This document shows positions 23,376 through 34,650 of a DNA stretch of 64,000 bases, piece after piece; position 1 is the stretch's first letter, and each line of letters opens with the position of its first letter. Source of the DNA: Gigaspora margarita (lineage: Eukaryota; Glomeromycota; Glomeromycetes; Diversisporales; Gigasporaceae); assembly GCA_009809945.1 (NCBI GenBank), contig WTPW01000061.1, positions 55,675 through 119,674 of the forward strand, in the 5' to 3' direction. Under the pieces are notes generated by a model. The model saw nothing but the letters and a program-made list of their open reading frames with translations. It was not told where the DNA came from and did no database searches. The translations under genes were made by a program, and so were the position numbers.

Positions 23376-23714
23376 TAAATGTCACAATAGCTTATTTCAA
23401 AATTTATTAGACTTTATTGGTTGATAAGTTTATGCAAAATTTTTAAATTGCGATGAAAGGTTTTTATCGATTTTTGTCCGGAGCATAACGGAGGACCCTT
23501 GTGTCTGTGCAAAGTGATACAAAAATTATGTTTTGGATGCATTTTGACTAAAATAGTGACTTTTTTGATCATCTCTTCCAAAATTCCTAAATTTCCAGAA
23601 ATTTCATATAACAAAAGAACTAAGTCTGCATAATGTTAGCGGTATTATGCTCAATTTTTTAATTTTAGTTAGTATTATTATTTTATCGTTATGTATTTCT
23701 TAATTTAGTATAGT
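23376..23714. other. Downstream region of the peptidase gene
   Basis: Moderately AT-rich sequence that may hold the 3' untranslated region. The small open frame 23414-23614 (-) has no family resemblance. No clear polyadenylation signal stands out. Confidence 0.35.
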
Positions 23715-24010
23715 TTGTGGCATAGTCGGATGACAGTCTGGTGATCAAAACCCCAAACGAGTGATCAAAGCTCCAAACGGGTGATCAAAGCTCCAAACGA
23801 GTGATTAAAGCTCCCATACGAATTAAAGATATATAAAGGTTTAATTTCAGCTTATAGAGTAGAGAACGAGTAGTGCACAGTAGTTAACGATCGTAAATAG
23901 TATTTTTTATTATTGTATTAATCCGATGTATTGATTTATATTAATAAAGAGAAACCTTTAACCCGAAACTATGTGTGTTAGTTTATAGTTTTAACCCATT
24001 TAATCTTAAT
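23715..24010 (+). mobile_element. LTR-like fossil, copy 1
   Basis: It opens with three to four imperfect copies of a 20-bp unit (GTGATCAAAGCTCCAAAC) and continues with GAATTAAAGATATATAAAGG, a block TTAATCCGATGTATTGATTT and AATAAAGAGAAACCTTTAAC. A diverged second copy lies at 26300-26575 and a partial third at 26985-27185, all in the same orientation. Repeated terminal-type sequence with a TATA-like word and AATAAA suggests an LTR of a retrotransposon. The family could not be named; it is broken and, from the divergence among copies, old. Confidence 0.45.
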
Positions 24011-24950
24011 TAATTTGTTCACGATCGAACTAAACCGGCACAATTTCCTCAAGCTCTCCCAACCGATCGTAACAGCGGTAGAAATGAGTTGGTCGAAAAC
24101 ACGTGATGACGATTTTGCCGGAAGTAACGTGATCGGCCTCTAAGAAAACCGGTTCTTGCGCACAGCCCATCGATTGCGTGAAGAAGCTTTTTTATTAGAG
24201 CCAGAAGATGATTTACTAGTTTAAATATATAACTTTTGCTAATTTACATCTCTATAAAATAATTAACCATAAAGGTACAGGTTGGTGGCATAAAGGCAAG
24301 GGTTTTGGTGGAATAAATTAAACTCGTATTTGGTATGTAGATAAGGCTGTAAATCGATTCTATAAAAATCAGTTTAATCATTAATCGAATTAGAATCGAT
24401 TCTTATTTCTGAAAAAATAATTTATTTGTTTCTACAAATGATTTCATATAGTTTAGAATTGATTCTAGATTTTAGAATCGATTCTTAAAAATCCAAATGT
24501 TTTTTATTTTGCATATACTGTATATATAAGAAAATGTAATGGCTGTGTTTGTTGTTATTAGCACTTAGAAACAATTGGTAGATTTGTTGCTATAGCGAAA
24601 TTGCTTTTTAGGTTGGTTTGGTTGTATTAATATTTAATTTTGAAAATAGATTTTTGTTAAGTTAACTTTTTTTAGTAATTTTGGGTTTCACAAAATTCAA
24701 CTGATTGTATAAAAAGAGCTCAATCTAGCTCAGGTACACACTTATACAAAAGAGCTGAGCTAGCAGTTTTGCACTCAAAATATTTTTCCTTACAAACATC
24801 AGTTGTATATATATTTTAAATTACGAATAATAATCAAAGAAGAAAAAGAATTTCATTAATAGAAATAAAACACATGTTACTAAAATTAGAAATGATTTTG
24901 AATTCATCATAATAAACAATAGGTATAAAATAGTAATACGCAAACTACTT
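24011..24950. other. Fossil LTR-element neighbourhood and AT-rich sequence
   Basis: A less AT-rich patch at 24040-24220 follows the LTR-like sequence and could be the start of its interior; it is broken and no domain is recognisable. Beyond it, AATCGATTCT words in both orientations (24350-24490) form a weak inverted repeat. Confidence 0.35.
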
Positions 24951-25800
24951 AAAAATATTAAAAGCAATTATAAATTCATTATAAACTTAAGTGGTAAAAA
25001 ATAAGTATTAAAAATTGATAATATCATTGCTATTCTATTATTGCTTTAAATATATTGATTTTTATATATTAAAAAAATTTACTGATTTATTTCAATTATA
25101 ATTAGTCTTGATTATCAAAGATGATTTAAAATTTGTTACAAAAATATTATTAAAGCAATCGAATATACTTAAATAAAATTAAGTTGTAAAAAATAAATTA
25201 AAAATTGATAATATTCATTGTTATTGTTATTATTACTTAAATATGTTGATTTTTATATATTAAAAAAATTTACTAATTTATTTTGATTATAATTATTCTT
25301 GATTATCAAAGGCAATTTAAATTTAACAATATTATTAAAGCAATCAAATATACTTAAAAAATTAAAATCATTATACACCTTAAGTGGTAAAAAATAAGTA
25401 TTAAAAATTGATGATATCATTGTTATTACTTTAAATATATTGATTTTTTATATATTAAAAAATTTACTAAGTTAATTAACACTTAGAAAATTGTTAACTC
25501 TTGGTGCTACTCTAAATTACTTTTCTGGTAAATTTTAGTTGTATTGCCATTTATTTTTGGTAATTGATTTTCTTTGACTTAAACTTTTTTTGGATATTTT
25601 GGATTTTACAAATTTCAACTGTTGTAGTCTATATTCTATTCTTTTATGCTTACAATTGTGATTGCACTTGCATAAGAGCAGTGCATGTGAAGTGCTGCGC
25701 AAACTCAAGTGCTCTCAAAATTTTCACTTATTGAACATTGGTTGTATATATAGAATAATTGAAAATGACAATTAAAAAAGAAGTCCAATTTTTTCTAAAA
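24610..25800. repeat. Direct repeat flanking the tandem array
   Basis: About 250 bp at 24610-24860 (GTTAACTTTTTTTAGTAATT, CAAAATTCAACTG, GAGCTC-rich patch, ACATCAGTTGTATATAT) is matched in order at about 25490-25790 (AAACTTTTTTTGGATATTTT, CAAATTTCAACTG, AAGTGCTC-rich patch, ACATTGGTTGTATATAT). Identity is partial, so this is an old duplication or two related elements around the tandem block. Confidence 0.45.
24950..25480. repeat. AT-rich tandem repeat, about 195 bp, roughly three copies
   Basis: The block CTTAAGTGGTAAAAAATAAG...ATTGATTTTTATATATTAAA recurs at about 24985, 25180 and 25380. Copies differ by small indels. No coding potential. Confidence 0.65.
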
Positions 25801-26299
25801 TGCATGAATAAAATAATGCATATCTTAATTACTAAATATAGAACAATTACCTAACCTTTAATTGGTATTATTAAAATGCATGAATCAATTAATAAAAATA
25901 AAGCATATATTTTAATTACCAAATATAAAACAATTACCTAATCTTATTGGGTAAAATTTAATTATTATAGTTTAGTTCAAAAGGCTCAATAAATGATAAA
26001 AATGCCATAAGTATATAATATTTTCTTTACTTTATTATTATTTTAAAATGTGTATACCTCTTGAACATTAACACTATGAAAATACCAAAAGTAGAGTTCC
26101 TCTATTATCTGTTTATCTATTTATCCATAGATATTCAGTGTTGTAAACTTTTATTATTATTATTTTTCTTTTGTGTAATTCTGCTCCATAGGGCATTTTG
26201 CCCTGAACAATGTGTTTTTTTTTAGCATATAACTAAGATTGTTAGTGGTTTTGGACCCTGGATCTAAGTTCTAGATCACAAACAATGGTTTGGAACTAT
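25801..26299. other. AT-rich spacer
   Basis: A short duplicated phrase (ATTACCTAA with AAATATARAACA) occurs at about 25833 and 25920. Nothing else can be supported. Confidence 0.35.
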
Positions 26300-26575
26300 A
26301 AATTCTGGCTTGGGACTACCAGAAATAGTTCAAAAGATTAAAGCTTCAATTGAGAAATTAAAGCTCCAATTGAGAGACTAAAGCTCTAAGCAAGAGATTG
26401 AAGCTTCTATTCGAATTAAAGATATATTAAAGTGAATAGCTTCAGTTTGTAAAAGGTGGTTAAAACAATTGTTAATAATATTTAGTATTACTGTAATAAA
26501 CCAATATATTGATTTATGTTAACAAAGAGAAACCCTATAACCTGTAATTATATATGTTCTTAATCAACTTCTACA
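26300..26575 (+). mobile_element. LTR-like fossil, copy 2
   Basis: It has the same order of blocks as 23715-24010: AAGCTCCAATTGAGA-type 20-bp repeats, CGAATTAAAGATATATTAAA, a block ending CCAATATATTGATTTATG and AACAAAGAGAAACCCTATAA. It is clearly diverged from copy 1, broken and old. The two could bound one deleted element or be independent relics. Confidence 0.45.
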
Positions 26576-26984
26576 GGGGTGGCCCCCAAAATTCCAGGTC
26601 AGAATATTTTAGAGTGCATTGCAATCATGGTTAGCTAGATCAGAATTGATCAATTTTGCCCCAAGATCATAAAAAATTTTACTAATAAATCATATCCATT
26701 CATGAAGTAAAAAATGCCCAGCTGATTATTTGCTATAGAACCTGCTATCAACTTGGGTTAAATGCTGACCTAGATCCAACAAATTACACCTGGAATTTTG
26801 AGAACACTCCTATAAAATTTATCTATAATTACTATTTGCTCATGATCAAAGCTAAATTGGTTCAAAACACTATAAGCTCAGTAACAATGCTCAACTATAA
26901 ATTTTGATTATTCTAGAGCTAACTTTCTAAGTATCTAGTGACCAATTATCTCACAAATTATCTGAAATCCAAATTAAAAAAAAA

Positions 26985-27185
26985 CAGATATCTGGTTTTT
27001 TTTTGTTTTTTTTTTGGTATAGTTTGTAACACAATTGGTAATTAAAGTTTCAATCAAGAGACTGAAGCTTCAAGTAGATGATTAAAACTCAAATCAAATA
27101 ATTAAAGCTCCAATCAAGAAATTGAAGCTCCAAGTGGGTTATTAAACTCTAATAAAAAAATTGAAGCCCTACTAGGAATTGGAGC
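26985..27185 (+). mobile_element. LTR-like fossil, copy 3 (5' part only)
   Basis: GGTATAGTTTGTAACACAAT followed by five to six imperfect 20-bp units (ATTAAAGCTCCAATCAAGA) matches the beginning of copies 1 and 2. The rest is missing. Broken; age similar to copy 2. Confidence 0.4.
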
Positions 27186-27578
27186 TGTTTAACCAGTTAA
27201 AAATTGCTCTATAGAGATCAAATTTCATTATTACACTAAAACTAAAAAGAATTGCTACACAATAAAATAGAATCAAAAGTTAAATTGCCAATTAGCATTT
27301 TAGAATTACAATACAAATCAACTAGAATATAAAAAATATAGATAACCATACTCTTAGCTCATGGGCAGGCACATGACTTGTTAAACACTATAAGGTGCAT
27401 GATATTATTAAAACTTTAAATCTATAGTTTGTGCAGCCATTTTTAGTGGCTAGTTTTATTTATTGACTTTGCAAAAATGTGTTACCTCTGTAGAACATGA
27501 TGTCATGTAAATTCACAGAAAATCAGACGATTTTTCAATTTTAAGAGAATTTTTACTGATTTCCAATATAAAGATACT

Positions 27579-27955
27579 TTAAGGGTAGGGTGACAACATT
27601 TCCAAATTCATATAAATAGATTGTAGATCAACTTGGTATAACCAAAATATATGAAATCGTGAAAACATCACATGATTTGACCAATCAGAATTAGCAATTC
27701 TTTGTACTATCTGAAAAAACATATAGCGACCTCAAAGATTTTAATTATATGTAAAGTTAATTTTTTTTAAAGCAATACATATTGCGCAACTTCATTTTTA
27801 TAAACAAACTGTATTAAACTATATATTACATAAATTTGATACAAATTGGTTAAGATGTTAAAAAGTTTTGTTAGAAGTATTTTTTATTTACTATGTAAAA
27901 ATTTAATATACACATAGATCATATGAAAAATGATCTATGTACACCCTATCCTTAA
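27579..27955. mobile_element. TTAA-flanked MITE with GGGTAGGGTG ends
   Basis: TTAAGGGTAGGGTG at 27579 faces the complement of TTAAGGATAGGGTG ending at 27955, giving a 377-bp element with TTAA at both outer ends. Its ends resemble those at 3206-3762, so the two appear to belong to one family or superfamily with different interiors. Confidence 0.6.
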
Positions 27956-28166
27956 AAGCAGTTTCTATAATTGATTACTAATCAATTCATAAAGTCAAAA
28001 TTATGTATTATTCTTTAATATATCACTGCTTTAAAAATAAATATTACTCTAGTCAATATTTTGTAAATAAATTAATGAATTAATATAAATGTACCTGTAG
28101 GATACATTGAATTTTTTATACCTTTTATTTTGATCATATGATATTACAAAAACTATAATACCAATA

Positions 28167-28208
28167 TAGGTTAGGGTTAGGGTAAGAACTATGTTAGGGT
28201 TAGAGTTT
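28167..28208. repeat. Interstitial telomere-like TTAGGG repeats
   Basis: GGTTAGGGTTAGGGTAAG is followed shortly by GTTAGGGTTAGAG. TTAGGG is the usual telomere unit in many fungi. The tract is very short and internal, next to TTAA/GGGTAGGG-type elements, so it more likely belongs to an element than to a chromosome end. Confidence 0.5.
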
Positions 28209-28817
28209 AAACTATTATATAGTAAAATTGCTCAAGAAAAACTTTTTATTGATGCACAGAAGATAGTTTAGTATGCAATTTCTTGCAAAATAAGCGATTT
28301 TTGTCAAAATGAACATTTGTTTTGAATTTTTCTGATTGTGTAATATTACACCTAATTTAAATTTTATGGCAATCTATATAGGTCACATGATGGGGTACAT
28401 GTACCTTAGTGTACATATAAATAAACTCTAAATTAATAATTAATTTAAATATTAATTATTTTTTAACAAAATAAAATATTGTCCCAATATAGCAATTCTG
28501 CTGATCTTATCCAGATCATCAATTAAATAATTTTAGTATATTAACTAGTTAGAAATATAAACAATTATTATAAAATATTTAAATAATATTTTGTTAATAT
28601 ATAAATATATTTTTATAGAATTATTTTTTTATTTTTTTTTTTGGTATTAAGGTGAGGTCCTGCTTTTATCTTTATTAATAATTTAACCAGCTGCCTTTGT
28701 GAAGCTAGCTGTACTTTATACAAATTATTTGAATAAAATTTAATAAACTATATGCAAGTATTGAAGCTCAGACTATTTTATCTGCGACCTAAACCTACTA
28801 GAGTGGTCAAGACTCGC

Positions 28818-29519
28818 CTAGATTTGTATAGTTAAAATATAATTAGTAGAAGTGCTAAATTTGGCTTTAAAAATAGACCATATATCTATTTTTCTAATTG
28901 CTTGTCCAATAGGTGGACATGTACTAAAAGAAGTGTGTAATTCATCTGGTTGACTACAAATACAACTATAGGTATAGTTTTTGTATTTATAAGATTTAGA
29001 GTAATGGTTATTAGTTTGTCTATTGTTAGTATAAGGATTGTGAGTAGGTATATTTTGATTTTTTCTCCAAGTAGAAAAATTGCAACAGTAGGGTATCCAG
29101 ATTTGATCGTAGATTTGTTCATTAATATCTAGTAAGATTTGAATAATAGTAGTAGATGCAATTTTATAAGAAATATTGAAGCTTTGAATAGATTGGATTA
29201 TAGGTATTGGTATAAGTCCTTTGAGTGTTGTTTCTATATAATATAGATCAGATGAAGGTTGAAAAGTACTAAAGGCTTGATGGTTAGCAAGCCTCTGTTC
29301 TAATTCTAGTAGTTCAAGATTTGATAGTTCAAGTTTGGACTTTTGTAGTATATTATGGATAGTATTTTGAATAATATTGTGTATTAGAAGGGGATTATTG
29401 CAGGTAAGCCAGTGAAAGTAGGAATCAGGTTGATTATACTGAAAGCAGTTAGGGTTGGTGTAAAGGTATAAAAAGATTTTGTGATAGTGGAAATATGATA
29501 GTAGTTCATTAAGAAGCAT
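28818..29519 (-). CDS. LINE ORF2 C-terminal segment with CCHC-like knuckle
   Basis: 233 residues in a frame different from the RNase H segment. It carries CICSQPDELHTSFSTCP (Cys-x-Cys-x6-His-x5-Cys) near the C-terminus, the usual position of the LINE zinc knuckle. Between 29520 and 29712 the sequence reads through in the same frame apart from a single stop near 29641, so the true element frame probably shifted once near 29720. Confidence 0.7.
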   Translation of the reverse strand: MLLNELLSYFHYHKIFLYLYTNPNCFQYNQPDSYFHWLTCNNPLLIHNIIQNTIHNILQKSKLELSNLELLELEQRLANHQAFSTFQPSSDLYYIETTLKGLIPIPIIQSIQSFNISYKIASTTIIQILLDINEQIYDQIWIPYCCNFSTWRKNQNIPTHNPYTNNRQTNNHYSKSYKYKNYTYSCICSQPDELHTSFSTCPPIGQAIRKIDIWSIFKAKFSTSTNYILTIQI

Positions 29520-29712
29520 TTTACATTTAAAAGCTTTTAGGTAGTTAAGTCTGAAATTAGTAATATTGTGTGTAGGTTTTTGGTTATGATTAAAGTATTT
29601 CCATGTAGAATTCCAGTCAATTAAATGAGTAAAGCCTGACTATTCACTATTGCGTTTTTGTGAAGACCACATAGCAATAATGTGGGCTTTACAAATATCC
29701 TTAACAAGATAT

Positions 29713-31257
29713 CTAGTCATTCCACTGCAATATATGGTGTTGGTTATAGGTGTTATTATAATTGAGCTGTAGAGTTGATAATGAAGTATAGTGGTTTTTG
29801 GCTAGTGAATCTGCTATATTGTTAAATGAGTTATCAGAATGTGCTTGAACTTTAGTAAAATTAAGTTGAATATTAAGGGATTTGACTATATTAAGAAGGG
29901 TTTGCCATATAGGCCAGTAGTTGAATTTGAATTGTTTTGTAGATGCATGGTTTAGAGTAATTAAAGTTTGATATTTGGAGATAATTGATTGAGAGTCTGT
30001 GAAAATATGAACTTGAGAATTGCATGATACTGTAGTAATTGCTGATAAGATAGCCATTAATTCTGCTTTATAGGAAGATGGCCATAGTTTAATTGATGCA
30101 GAAAATTGATGTAAATCTTGGTTATTCAGAATTTGAACCCAACCTATGCCCATTGAGCAGCGATCAGTGCCAATATCTGTAACTGAGCCATCAGTATAAA
30201 ATGTAAAAGAGGACTGTACAGCATTATTAAGAGCAATTTGTTGAAGAGTAGTAGTTGCCTGGTTTGGATAAAATATATTAGATACTATTTTATTATTAAT
30301 ATTGATTAAAGGTGGTTGAGGTATAGTTAATGGATGTTTAACAGCTGCAGAGCAAATTAAATCTATAAGATTTGCATATAGATTAATATGAGATAGTGAA
30401 GAATATCGACCAAGAAATTGTATAGAGAATATAATTGGGACTTCAATAGTACAAGTATGTTGGATTCTTTTAGAGTTTAAATGACAATTTGAACAGCATT
30501 CAAATTGTATTTCTGGGGATGGATAAAATAAGGTGTGGTTGGTATTGAAGCTAATTTTCCAATGACTAATAGATACTATTTTGTTATCCAGATATTTTCT
30601 AATTTTTCCAATAATGATATTGTTATCTTGGTATGTAAGAAGCCATGGTTTGAGCTTTTTTGGGAAATGATCTATATTGTAAGCAAATGGATTAATACCA
30701 GGAGATTGGTAATGTAGTAGTAGAGTATGGTAAAGCCCATGGGAAGTAGCCTTATTCTCAAGATATGAGAACCATAATGGTTGTCTACCTTTAAGAATTT
30801 GGTGAAGTCTTGGTGATAGATCTTGCAAGCAAAGTAAAGTGCTATTGTCAGCAGTACAAAGCTGTTCTAGATATAGAATTTTGTGATGTCTAAGCTGTTT
30901 TTTAAATTGAATATATTGTGGGTGTTGAATAAGAATAGGTTCAATTGGTTGATGTGCATTACTAATAGTTTTTGGCCATATAATTTTTTGATTAGCAGTT
31001 ATTTGCATATTAAGATGAGTAAGAAGTTGAATAATTTTGAAGTTTGTAGTATATTTATTAGGACCATCAATAATAGGCTGGGAATGTTGAAGTATATTTG
31101 TAGTTGACCAGAGATTGTTTTGTAATTGTTGTAATCTAATATGTGTAGTTGTTCCTAAAATTGAGGAATCATTGATTCTATGAAGAAAGTTGGTAATATG
31201 GTGTTGAAGTTGAATGTTCCAGATATTATGGATATTATAAAGATGGTGGTTAAGCAT
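29713..31257 (-). CDS. LINE ORF2, thumb-connection and RNase H segment
   Basis: 514 open residues. The C-terminal third is an RNase H domain: FTFYTDGSVTDIG (first Asp), SYKAELMAILSAI (Glu), VHIFTDSQSIISK (Asp) and VQAHSDNSFNNIADSLAKNH (His/Asp region). All four acidic catalytic positions are present. RNase H in a LINE removes the RNA strand after reverse transcription. The N-terminal part follows the gap at 31334-31452. Confidence 0.85.
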   Translation of the reverse strand: MLNHHLYNIHNIWNIQLQHHITNFLHRINDSSILGTTTHIRLQQLQNNLWSTTNILQHSQPIIDGPNKYTTNFKIIQLLTHLNMQITANQKIIWPKTISNAHQPIEPILIQHPQYIQFKKQLRHHKILYLEQLCTADNSTLLCLQDLSPRLHQILKGRQPLWFSYLENKATSHGLYHTLLLHYQSPGINPFAYNIDHFPKKLKPWLLTYQDNNIIIGKIRKYLDNKIVSISHWKISFNTNHTLFYPSPEIQFECCSNCHLNSKRIQHTCTIEVPIIFSIQFLGRYSSLSHINLYANLIDLICSAAVKHPLTIPQPPLININNKIVSNIFYPNQATTTLQQIALNNAVQSSFTFYTDGSVTDIGTDRCSMGIGWVQILNNQDLHQFSASIKLWPSSYKAELMAILSAITTVSCNSQVHIFTDSQSIISKYQTLITLNHASTKQFKFNYWPIWQTLLNIVKSLNIQLNFTKVQAHSDNSFNNIADSLAKNHYTSLSTLQLNYNNTYNQHHILQWND

Positions 31258-31333
31258 AGTGCTATTAGGAATAGACTGTGATAAATTTGCTTTGTGCTTG
31301 GCTACTGTTAAATATTTGGCTAAAATTTTAGCA

Positions 31334-31452
31334 NNNNNNNNNNNNNNNNNNNNNNNNNNNNNNNNNNNNNNNNNNNNNNNNNNNNNNNNNNNNNNNNNNN
31401 NNNNNNNNNNNNNNNNNNNNNNNNNNNNNNNNNNNNNNNNNNNNNNNNNNNN
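31334..31452. other. Assembly gap (119 N)
   Basis: A run of 119 N inside the LINE reverse transcriptase/thumb region. Scattered single N at 31970-32012 and 33393-33782 lie in the same element, consistent with reads from several copies being merged. Confidence 0.95.
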
Positions 31453-31636
31453 ATTTGTTTAGATATTTTGTTATCTAAAGTAAACCAACATCCCAAAAAT
31501 TTGAATGGTTGGTTTTTAGGAATTCTTGGTATATTACAGTTAAGAAAAGAGATATTGTGACTGGAGTTATTATTGGTAATAAATAGGGATTTATGGGGAT
31601 TGACTTGTATATCTGCCATTTGGTAAAATGAGATAG

Positions 31637-33189
31637 CTATATTAATAATTTGTTCCAATTCAGTTTTAGACTAGGCGATCCATAAAGTATCATCCATATA
31701 AGCCAAAACTGATAAAAAAGTATGAGTTTTTTGGTAGTTAAATATGGCGTACAAAGGCTTGCTTGCCAAGATGTAGTAAGTGTATAGCCAGTAAAATGAG
31801 ATGATATATAATGAATAAGAGGATCATAATAAATTCTCCAAAAGAGAGGAATTATTGTTTCTCCTTGGTCTATACCATTTTTAACTGAGTAAAAATTGGT
31901 TAGCCCAAGATTAGTAATAACTCTATTATGGTCGTCAAATAAAAGATTAGTAAGTATATTGATAAGTTGNGTAGGCATTTGAATTCTAGCCAAGGATTTA
32001 TNNAAAAGATNGAAGTTAACAGAGTCATAAGCTTTGCTCATATCCTGCGATATGAGCCAAAGTTGAGAACTGTTACATGATGCATCCTCAATAATATTAT
32101 TAAGTATATGAATAGGAAATGAAGTACTATTGCCTGGAAGAGCAATAAAGTTGTAAGGTGATAAAATTTTGTGTTGTGTAAAAGTATAATTAAGACGACT
32201 AGTAAGGAGTTTGGTGTAAGTTTTTTAATATGTTCCAGGAGACTAATGGGTCGTGTATTGGAAAGATCACCATCATAAATTGGTTTTTTAGAAATAGGAA
32301 AAATTCTTCCTTCTTTCCATTGTTTAGGTATAGACTGTTGTGTAAGATATCTATTAAAGAGGGCTGTAATAGCTTGAAGAAAAGAGAATCCTGTATGCTT
32401 AATCATTTCATAACTAATTCCAGATGGTCCACAGGCTTTGTTATTAGAAAGATGGCGAAGTGTAGTAGAGACTTCATTTAATGTAAATTCTTCTAAAATG
32501 TTGTTGTACCAATCAATATTAATGTTAGATTTAGGGTTATATTCAGCTTTCCAATAAGTATTATAAAGGTCATAGTTAATATTACGAGTATAGGTCCATT
32601 GATCAAAATGGTTACGAATATGGTACTTAATAGAGTGAGGTTCTGTAATAATACTTGTATCTGTATTAATATTATTGAATTTAACTGGATCTTTGTAACG
32701 ATTAAGAATACTATTAATCATTGAAGTTGGGTTGGTAGCAAGTTTGTTACATCTTTTAGAAATAGCATTATTAATTTGTTGCCTTATTTCTTTAGTATTC
32801 TCAATATTACAAGCATGAAATAATGCTTTCCATTCAAGATTTGTAGTAGAATTCCAGTTTGGTAATAGGTTATGTGTAGTTGGTAATAATGGCATATCAA
32901 CTTGGTGCTGAGTATTAATATAATTAATGTTTTGGTTGAGATGTAATGGGATAGAGGTTTGATTTTTGATTACAATCTTGATTTGTCTAATAATATTGCT
33001 AAGTTTTTTGAGATTGTAGTGAAGTTTAGTTGCTTTGGATGAGAAATTGTGTTGAAAGTTGCGAACTTTAAATTTTTTGTAGGGAATATGTTGAAGTGCA
33101 GCATTAATTATACTTGTTTGAATTTTGTGCCAAGTTGTTTCAAGTGATTCTGTAGTAATTGTTGATAGTGGGGTATGGTTTAGAGTCAA
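31637..33189 (-). pseudogene. LINE ORF2, reverse transcriptase segment, frame-shifted
   Basis: The first frame (33189-32038) gives NKACGPSGISYEMIKHTG, QWKEGRIFPISKKPI and NTRPISLLEHIKK. After a frame change near 32220 the next piece begins MSKAYDSVNF (catalytic Asp), then LGLTNFYSVKNGIDQGE and LFWRIYYDPLI. A second frame change precedes the YxDD box, readable as AYMDDTL at about 31690-31710. Together these are the canonical palm motifs of LINE reverse transcriptase. Confidence 0.85.
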
Positions 33190-33219
33190 ATTTTGGGTTA
33201 CTTGATCTGAAAAATTTTG

Positions 33220-34398
33220 CTATTGTTCAGAATTCATAGACTTGTAGTCAAAGACTTTTCTACGAGTTTTGGTACTATATCTTTTGGTTTTAAAAAGAGC
33301 ATATGGAAATGACCATCTTGATATTAGAATAGTATGATCACTATTAGTACTTGTGTTAGATTGATCAGTTTCAAATTTAGAAAGATATCTTANAATAGGA
33401 TTATGTGCCCAAATATAATCAATAGTGCTTTGGTATCTGCTACTTTGCCAAGTTGGTAAGGATGATTGTGTATGTTCTGCAAGATNATACATGTTATTAA
33501 ACTNAANGAANTGNAGTAANTTGTATTTAATTGCNNATNATATATTATTTTGAGATGCATTAAAGTCTCCCATAATAATTGGTTGGATGTTATTGTTAAG
33601 AGATTGGTTTATCNATTGAATAATATTATTTTGTATATCCAGACTAAGTTGTAGATCATCTGAAGGTAAGTAAACTNATATAATTCTAAATTTAAAGTCA
33701 TGTTTAAAGAAAAAGTCAATAGCAATTGCATATCCAGGATAGGTAAGAATATTATGAATATGTGGTTTAAGTATGTTAGAANTCATAATTGCAGTGCCTG
33801 CTTTGGAGCTATCAGTACTTGCCCAAAAGTATGAGAATTGTGAAGATTTAATAAAGTAGGTAGAGGAGTTATTAGAAGATATTTTAGTTTCAGTAATGCA
33901 ACTAATCTGAATATCATGTGAGAGACAATAATGTTCCCACATTAGCCTTTTGAGGTTGTTGTTATATCCTTGAACATTATGTGTGCATATTGATAGATTG
34001 AGAGGAGAAATCTGATCTTGAACTTGCTCTAAGTTAGAATTACTACTTGTAGATATAGCTCTTGGTATTGGATAACTTGATTTGAGTAGAACATTATTAA
34101 AAAGACTAAAATCCTCAAAGGGTACAAAGAAGTGATTAGGTAGGAGATGTTCATGGAGTAAATAAATATGTACTTCTGGAAAATAATAGTCAATTCTGCT
34201 GTATTTAATAGAGATTCTAATATACAGTTGTGAATAGAACATTGGATATTCATCTTGTAAATAGGTTAAAAAGGAGCCAACAGTTTGTGGTGAGGGTAAA
34301 GATTGTAATCTGTGATGGTATAAGAATTTGTTATAGCATATTGATAGCTCATAAATCTCTGATGAATTTGGATAGAAATCAGTGTTTGTTTCTTCCAT
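33220..34398 (-). CDS. LINE ORF2, N-terminal APE endonuclease segment
   Basis: 392 residues ending in a stop at 33220. After about 130 N-terminal residues of unknown role come SICTHNVQGYNNNLKRL (catalytic Asn), ISCITETKISS (catalytic Glu), AGTAIM, VYLPSDD, IIMGDFNAS (GDFN motif), STIDYIWAH and TNSDHTILISRW (SDH motif). All landmark residues of the APE-type endonuclease are present. About 15 ambiguous bases fall within it. One stop separates it from the reverse transcriptase frame, which continues in the same frame. Confidence 0.85.
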   Translation of the reverse strand: MEETNTDFYPNSSEIYELSICYNKFLYHHRLQSLPSPQTVGSFLTYLQDEYPMFYSQLYIRISIKYSRIDYYFPEVHIYLLHEHLLPNHFFVPFEDFSLFNNVLLKSSYPIPRAISTSSNSNLEQVQDQISPLNLSICTHNVQGYNNNLKRLMWEHYCLSHDIQISCITETKISSNNSSTYFIKSSQFSYFWASTDSSKAGTAIMXSNILKPHIHNILTYPGYAIAIDFFFKHDFKFRIIXVYLPSDDLQLSLDIQNNIIQXINQSLNNNIQPIIMGDFNASQNNIXXAIKYXLXXFXXFNNMYXLAEHTQSSLPTWQSSRYQSTIDYIWAHNPIXRYLSKFETDQSNTSTNSDHTILISRWSFPYALFKTKRYSTKTRRKVFDYKSMNSEQ

Positions 34399-34416
34399 AG
34401 TATTAGTATGTATAGT

Positions 34417-34650
34417 TTATATGTTGAGGTTGTTGTCAGATTCATCAGGTAATAGTTTGTATTCATTGTATATCTCTTGTTCTACAGTGTAAATAGAGCT
34501 ATCTTGTTGTATAGGTAATGATAGATGAGTATGATATTGGAGTGGTACTTCAGTGTGACATGATGATATGGTATCTGAAGTACTAGGATTAATTTCTGTA
34601 GAGGCGCTCGCCATTTCAAGCTCGGTTTTCACAGCTGCGCAGAATACCAT
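34417..34650 (-). CDS. LINE 5' short open frame
   Basis: 77 residues, starting MVFCAAVKTELEMASASTEI and rich in Ser, Thr and acidic residues. It ends 18 bp upstream of the ATG of the endonuclease frame (34398). It could be a leader ORF1 or the N-terminal part of the main polyprotein in another frame. No zinc knuckle or RNA-binding motif is visible. Confidence 0.4.
   Translation of the reverse strand: MVFCAAVKTELEMASASTEINPSTSDTISSCHTEVPLQYHTHLSLPIQQDSSIYTVEQEIYNEYKLLPDESDNNLNI

Noticed and set aside
28167-28208. True telomere or chromosome-end remnant
   Set aside because: Only three to four scattered TTAGGG units, internal, and next to elements whose ends themselves contain GGGTAGGG.
28818-34650. 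Plus-strand open frames across the young LINE (for example 30535-30717, 32230-32481)
   Set aside because: They are the opposite strand of well-supported LINE domains.
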